This document shows, piece after piece, positions 60,501 through 64,000 of a stretch of DNA of 64,000 nucleotides (its first letter is position 1; every line of letters begins with the position of its first letter). The DNA is from Anaeramoeba flamelloides (taxonomy: Eukaryota > Metamonada > Anaeramoebidae): positions 10,044,001-10,108,000 of the forward strand of contig JANTQA010000057.1 in assembly GCA_027625915.1 (NCBI GenBank). Direction: 5' to 3'. Position numbers and translations under genes: made by a program. The notes under the pieces are model-generated. The model did no database searches and was not told the DNA's origin. It saw nothing but the letters and a program-made list of their open reading frames with translations.

Positions 60501-61824
60501 AAATTATAAACAAGAAAAAAATCAAAATGAAAAAAAAAAAAAAAAGCAGGTACAAGACCAGGGAGAAGAACAAAAACAAGAACAAGAACAAGATCAAAAA
60601 ACAGAGCAAGAGCAAGGACAAGAAAAAGAACACAAAAAAAATCAAAAAAACCAAAAACAAAAACAAAAACAAAAACAAAAACGAAAACAAAAACAAAATC
60701 AAAAAAATAATAATTCGAATTTTGAAATTAAAGATTATAAATGTTGGGCAGTTCAAATACCATTAAGGATTAGTTCAATTAATTCCTTTTCTTGTTATAT
60801 TTTAATTACAGAAAATGAAATTTATTTATGGAAAGGAGAGAAAGTTGACAATGACGATCTTGAGCATTGTCAAAATGATATTTTACCAAAATTTCAAGAA
60901 CTCAAAAAGAGAAAAGTGCATCAACTTAAAGAAAACCACGAGTCTAAATTAGTAAATGAATTTTATAATATTTTTTTCGAAGAAATGACAAAAGATGAAT
61001 TTGAAAGTAAGGAAAATCTTGAAAAATGGGAAGAGGGTTTAAAACTAAATTCATGGAAAAAAAAAAAAATTATTTTCCAACAAGAATCTTTTACCTTGCC
61101 AAAAAATATCCAAATACCAACACAATTCAAACCTAAATTATGGGAATGTTCGTATGGTAATCAAAAGTTTGATGTGAAAAGAAAGCCAATTTTACAACAT
61201 TTTTTAAACCAGGACAAGTGCTATATTTTAGATACTTATTGGGCAATATTTTTATGGATGGGAATGCTTATAAACCAAAAAGCAGAAATTGCTAAAAGGA
61301 GTATTGCGGTTGCGGTCAAATATTTTCAAAAAATGCATAGAAACGATCCACATTCGAACACTATTAGCACCAGTAATGCTAATAGTAGTGATGATAGTAG
61401 TGGTACTAGCTATAGTAATGGTGATAGTAACATTCGCATATACAAGATTTTAAGTGGATTTGAACCAAAGGATTTTATTACTTATTTTACTGGATGGAAT
61501 CATCACATTAAAGAAAAATTAAAACAATCCCAGACGAAAACCAGGGAAATAACCTTATTAAAGAATTGTGAAATTATTACTGAAAATAATTATTTATCAT
61601 CAAAAAAGAAAAACGTACAATTCAAAGTTACAAAACAATATTCATATAGCGAATTAAAAAAAAAAAAAAAAAAAAAATTACCAGATGAAGTCGATCCTCA
61701 AAGAATTGAAGAATTTTTAAATGACGAAGATTTTATTAGAGCATTCCAACTTAATAAAATTGAGTTTATGAAATTACCAGATTGGAAAAAGAGGAAAAAG
61801 AAGAGAGCTGCTGGATTGTTTTAA
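57553..61824 (+). CDS. Gelsolin-repeat protein with C-terminal villin headpiece (1423 aa, single exon)
   Basis: Probable actin-filament binding and bundling protein of the villin/supervillin type. One uninterrupted frame runs from ATG to TAA. Residues 1-150 are unique and basic. Residues 150-430 are Lys/Glu/Asn/Pro-rich low complexity. Gelsolin-like repeats are seen at about 435-515 (ILELKEKIYTWIGKKSNK), 652-762 (YFLVSNSGSFIWYGKRVK), 811-886 (KIWIMTKDKKIAI ... FYWQGKDSR), 1063-1145 (YILITENEIYLWKGEKV) and 1196-1320 (CYILDTYWAIFLWMG). A Glu/Lys block (516-609), a Gly run (856-862) and a Gln/Lys/Glu block (979-1052) split them. The last 50 residues are a villin headpiece: LPDEVDPQRIEEFL, then DEDFIRAF, KLPDWKK and terminal GLF. 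The headpiece binds F-actin in villin, dematin and supervillin. Canonical gelsolin Ca2+ ligands are not obvious, so severing is doubtful. The antisense and shifted frames in the E/K blocks are artefacts. Confidence 0.93.
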   Translation: MSRSILTPRRSKIKHGVRIRSKRNAKKVKKITSQKKLSVVLKNDLETPWVEKHSKLFPYLNPSELLSKNKKEQFEKWSTLSLERSVLQIKMDPNSFTKEQDIKKTKNFQPVGKTLMKMIVSQWLASSLEDSKSNVKTKTEQRMNEKNKSKFQDEHKAQPNLLPNKFPYEGELEVKTNSVPKSEIDLKPKLNSNLEDGSIKENQEEKESKHFDKIKENEKEKENENKNENKDEDENNNGNEIENKVKEEKKEKEIGIKNQIQRKKLCVPNKPLPKIPLVLNNKSISPNENPKLKPKQQTKHENELILQNKTQEKSNNPQKKLKEPTKELPKTNPKLLNPNKTNEKSLRIFQNIIFPETPITLPCAPDYKPSNRIVDNYFKNRKNRGRPKPNFKTKPKLHLKSNKNPKPKINNALRISKIKKRQTQLKNCNFENRKLYHLRGEKNIRVSLIEPISNNINHEDVFILELKEKIYTWIGKKSNKNEKNFVIEFAKKINQEKYKEKLSVIHLYDQKNDFLLNEEEEKIEEEGEGKEDETEEKEEKEEKEEKEEEIKEEKEEEKEEEKEDETEEEEEEKEEEKEDETEEKEEEKEEEKEDEKEEKEDEKEKIEENQQIINKYWNIKKSDIETFWKCLNNGSPKDVLSESQSELKKIKYENWWVDQITLYQFKRNGKLNEICQGFIEGREILDPSSIYFLVSNSGSFIWYGKRVKWSLKQTVKRQIPRLVSQFNIPKWNRVQTNYQNDEDPLFKIHFLTWPDSIIVALKSPQFRSIKSARKFKMKNKNRFHFSKMVQKEPKANDLEIIPKFEKNGLEKKIWIMTKDKKIAIDEKWYGHFCSNISFNISFHYFLKLNGYDDDDYGGGGGGGDDLSNNKKGKQNRKYEKKKYDFYWQGKDSRITFNNIKPILQNKKTKTQLKKTKINENINQSEQIILKEGNESLLFFFMFNNSIIIHDGNNNYNGNGKYWNGNDEPFSVPALYQIKSINKINYKQEKNQNEKKKKKQVQDQGEEQKQEQEQDQKTEQEQGQEKEHKKNQKNQKQKQKQKQKRKQKQNQKNNNSNFEIKDYKCWAVQIPLRISSINSFSCYILITENEIYLWKGEKVDNDDLEHCQNDILPKFQELKKRKVHQLKENHESKLVNEFYNIFFEEMTKDEFESKENLEKWEEGLKLNSWKKKKIIFQQESFTLPKNIQIPTQFKPKLWECSYGNQKFDVKRKPILQHFLNQDKCYILDTYWAIFLWMGMLINQKAEIAKRSIAVAVKYFQKMHRNDPHSNTISTSNANSSDDSSGTSYSNGDSNIRIYKILSGFEPKDFITYFTGWNHHIKEKLKQSQTKTREITLLKNCEIITENNYLSSKKKNVQFKVTKQYSYSELKKKKKKKLPDEVDPQRIEEFLNDEDFIRAFQLNKIEFMKLPDWKKRKKKRAAGLF

Positions 61825-61884
61825 TTGCAGAATTTTTTAATTCTCTTAAAATTAATAATGAAGATCCTCTTGTTTTGATTTTTG

Positions 61885-61890
61885 AATAAA
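61885..61890 (+). terminator. Candidate polyadenylation signal of the villin-like gene
   Basis: AATAAA lies 61 bases after the TAA of the villin-like gene and is followed by a T-rich run. The position is plausible for a cleavage signal; chance occurrence in this composition is likely too. Confidence 0.35.
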
Positions 61891-62115
61891 TTTTTTATTT
61901 ACTAAAAAAATAAAAATTCATAAACATATTTATTTTTATTTTTTTATTTTATTCTAATTATTTCTACCAATAATATTTATTAAAACATAATAAAATTTTA
62001 AATATAAAATGATCTTTTTAAAATTAATCTTTTTTAATTTTTTTTTTACAAGTCCACCAGAAAAATCAAGATTTTTAAATATTTTTTTTTTAATTCTTTT
62101 TATTATTCAATCAAT

Positions 62116-63463
62116 ATAAACAGCATTTCAAAAATTGTGATTCACCTGAAATAATAAATTTAAAAAAAATAAATCCTTTAGTATTCAAGAACAACAAATA
62201 ATTAAATCTAATTTGTAATTCACTTTTAATTTATTCGAAATATATAAAAGTCTGATATTTTAAAAATTATAAAAATAAAACCAAAAATTAAAAATTTAAA
62301 AAAAGTGAGTCAAATTTTTAAAAATGAACATTACCGATTTTTTATTACTGGACTTTCACTCAAAAAAAGGTTAACAACATGTTTTTTTGTTGATAATTCA
62401 CTGAATTTTAAAAGACATTACAGAGTCTAAATTATTTTTATGATTATTTGTCTTTTCCAAGATCTTTTTTGTTTTTCCACTTGATGATCTTCTTAAAAAA
62501 AAAAAAAAAAAAAAAGGAAAAAGAAAAAAAAAGAACAAAATAAAGAAAAAGATAAGAATCCAAAAAAAAAAAGAAAAAAAGAAAAAGAAAATTTCGAAAA
62601 ATAAGAAAAAATGATTCTGAAAAAGAAAAAAAAAAACAAAAGAAAAACAAAAATTTGAAAAAGCAATATCAAAATTTGCAAAATTAGAAAAAATGATTAA
62701 GATCCAAAAATTTGAAATTATTTTTTTGATAAGAATACTGGCTGTAAGCATAACAGTCGAAAATTTGCAAAATGCAAAAAGTTGCAAAATTTTATTAATA
62801 TTATTCTAAAGATTTTGGGTGAATTGAATTGGTATCTTATAGGCTTTTAGTACCATTTCAATACGTTACATCATGATAGTTGAAAAATGTTAGTAAATGT
62901 CATCGTTATGACAATTTTTTTAATTGTGTAACATTTGTGAAAATGTCATTAGACTAAAATTGTCATAACGATGGCATTTTGGTAAAATCCAGAAAATAGC
63001 AAGTAAAACCTATCCATACCTTACCTTACACTGCCCAATACATTTAAAAGGTTTTTCTATGTATCAAAAAACAAAATACATTGATTCGGCCTTACGTACC
63101 TTACGTACCCTGAATCTAGTATATACAAATATACTATCTAAAAATAAATATCATTGTTATGACAATTTTGATCTAATGGCATTTTCTAAAATGTTACACA
63201 ATTAAAAAAATTGTCATAACGATGACATTTACTGACCTTTTTCAACTATCGTGTAACAATACACATGAGCACTAAAAGTCTCTGAGATACCAATTCAAAA
63301 CACCCACAATCTTTAGAATAATATCAAAAAAAAATTTGCAAATTTTCGCATTTTGCAATAATTTGCAAGATATGTCAACTCCCAGAACACTGAATAAATC
63401 CTCAAAACAACTACCAATAAAAATATAAAGTGAGTGGAAATTTTTGAAAAATAGTTTATATTA
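62116..63463. mobile_element. Repeat family C, copy 3, split by a foldback insertion
   Basis: The outer parts 62116-62740 and 63393-63463 follow families C1/C2: TTTAGTATTCAAGAACAACA, ACATTACCGATTTTTTATTA, GACATTACAGAGTCTAAATT, then AAAGTGAGTGGAAATTTTTG, AAAAATAGTTTA. In C1 the bases after AAGAATACTG continue GAATAAACCC. Here AAGAATACTG is followed by foedback element L and the C sequence resumes after a second ACTG with AATAAATCC. Lys-rich frames at 62398-62787 are translated A-tracts within the repeat. Confidence 0.72.
62741..63388. mobile_element. Foldback element L nested in C3
   Basis: A 648-bp insertion flanked by ACTG (62737-62740 and 63389-63392), an apparent 4-bp target duplication. 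It has two arms of about 230 bp in inverse orientation (about 62764-62990 and 63130-63370) round a non-repeated centre of about 140 bp. The arms share ATATTATTCTAAAGATT, GAATTGGTATCT and ATAGTTGAAAAA. Each arm carries two inverse copies of a TGTCATCGTTATGACA motif, giving four in all. No ORF. It differs from the TA-target MITEs in target length and architecture, so a different transposase superfamily is likely. Confidence 0.72.
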
Positions 63464-64000
63464 ACGTCTAATAAATTATAATAAATGTTACAAAATTTTT
63501 ACTTTTTTTTTTCATTTTGGAAAGAGTTTTACTTTATCTTTGGAAAAATTATTTCCTTGTTTTAACAGTTAATATACTCTGTAAATTCGTTGTACTTTAA
63601 AATATTATTTATTTCGAACTGTTTTAAATCTGAAAAGATAAGTTTACACAAAGTGTAATTGAACTGTAACTTATTTTGAATATTTTTTTTTGAATTTTGA
63701 AGTTAGGAAATCAATTTCCTAACACATCTATTAGTTTTTTTAAAAAAAAATTGTAAGAATTGTGTAAGATCAATTTTTTTTAATATTCTTTGGGATTTAA
63801 AGAAACTGAGATAGGGTTTTCTTGAGTTTTCTGTTTATTGGGATAATCTATATTTTTTCGTTAGGTTTTTTTGAGTTTTCTATTAATTTTAAGTCTTCTA
63901 GGTTTTTTTGAGGTTTTCTATTTTATTTAATAGGTGTTCTAGTTTTTTTTGTTTTGGGGGTATTATATTTATGAAAAATTTATAATTATTTTTTTTGAGA
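63464..64000. other. Non-coding stretch at the right edge
   Basis: No gene recognised. The sequence 63800-63960 contains an imperfectly repeated TAGGTTTTTTTGAGTTTTCT unit (about 63812-63835, 63862-63885 and 63900-63920), a short degenerate tandem-like array. Confidence 0.45.

Overview
This is an extremely AT-rich, intron-containing window (long oligo(dA)/oligo(dT) tracts, almost no GC-rich stretches) from a free-living or amoeboid unicellular eukaryote. The evidence is spliceosomal GT-AG introns, a standard code in which every confirmed gene end is TAA, Lys/Glu/Asn-rich low-complexity insertions, and a typical eukaryotic protein set: triosephosphate isomerase, alpha-actinin, a gelsolin/villin-headpiece protein, a CC2D2A/CEP76-type C2-transglutaminase-like protein and RRM proteins. 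The style recalls anaeramoebae or AT-rich amoebozoans. I cannot settle the taxon from the sequence alone, and nothing here looks bacterial or viral.

Gene layout: a small Thr-rich/acidic protein (6337-6972, +); triosephosphate isomerase in three exons (15368-16988, +); a three-exon multi-C2/transglutaminase-like gene (20060-26743, -) that I reconstructed by joining exons across 465-bp and 3009-bp introns; a two-exon alpha-actinin with a short rod (32226-34229, -); a single-RRM protein (40476-41161, +); a second RRM protein with an unresolved 5' end (about 48362-48970, +); and a 1423-residue gelsolin-repeat/villin-headpiece protein in one exon (57553-61824, +). Two of the seven genes (alpha-actinin, villin-like) are actin-filament organisers. 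The C2-TGL protein points to membrane or ciliary/centrosomal scaffolding. No tRNA, rRNA or CRISPR was recognised.

The rest, well over two thirds of the window, is non-coding and populated by short non-autonomous transposon-like repeats that I grouped by eye. Family A (about 480 bp, Tc1-like CAGT/CTGT ends at TA sites) has five copies. Family B (about 200 bp, almost wholly palindromic) has six. Families C, D and E share TAAACYCC-type ends (about 520-570 bp). Family F (about 490 bp) has two copies. Family I carries an internal palindrome and AGTCTCTATTAA ends. There are also several single foldback elements (G, H, J, L). Two nested insertions give relative ages: A3 lies inside F1 (13374-14348), and foldback L lies inside C3 (62116-63463) with an apparent ACTG target duplication. 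The 3-kb intron of the C2-TGL gene holds two elements, so it appears to have been inflated by transposition.

All family assignments rest on reading the sequence without alignment software. Protein assignments rest on recognised domain motifs. Exon joins were checked by reading frame and domain continuity, not by transcripts.
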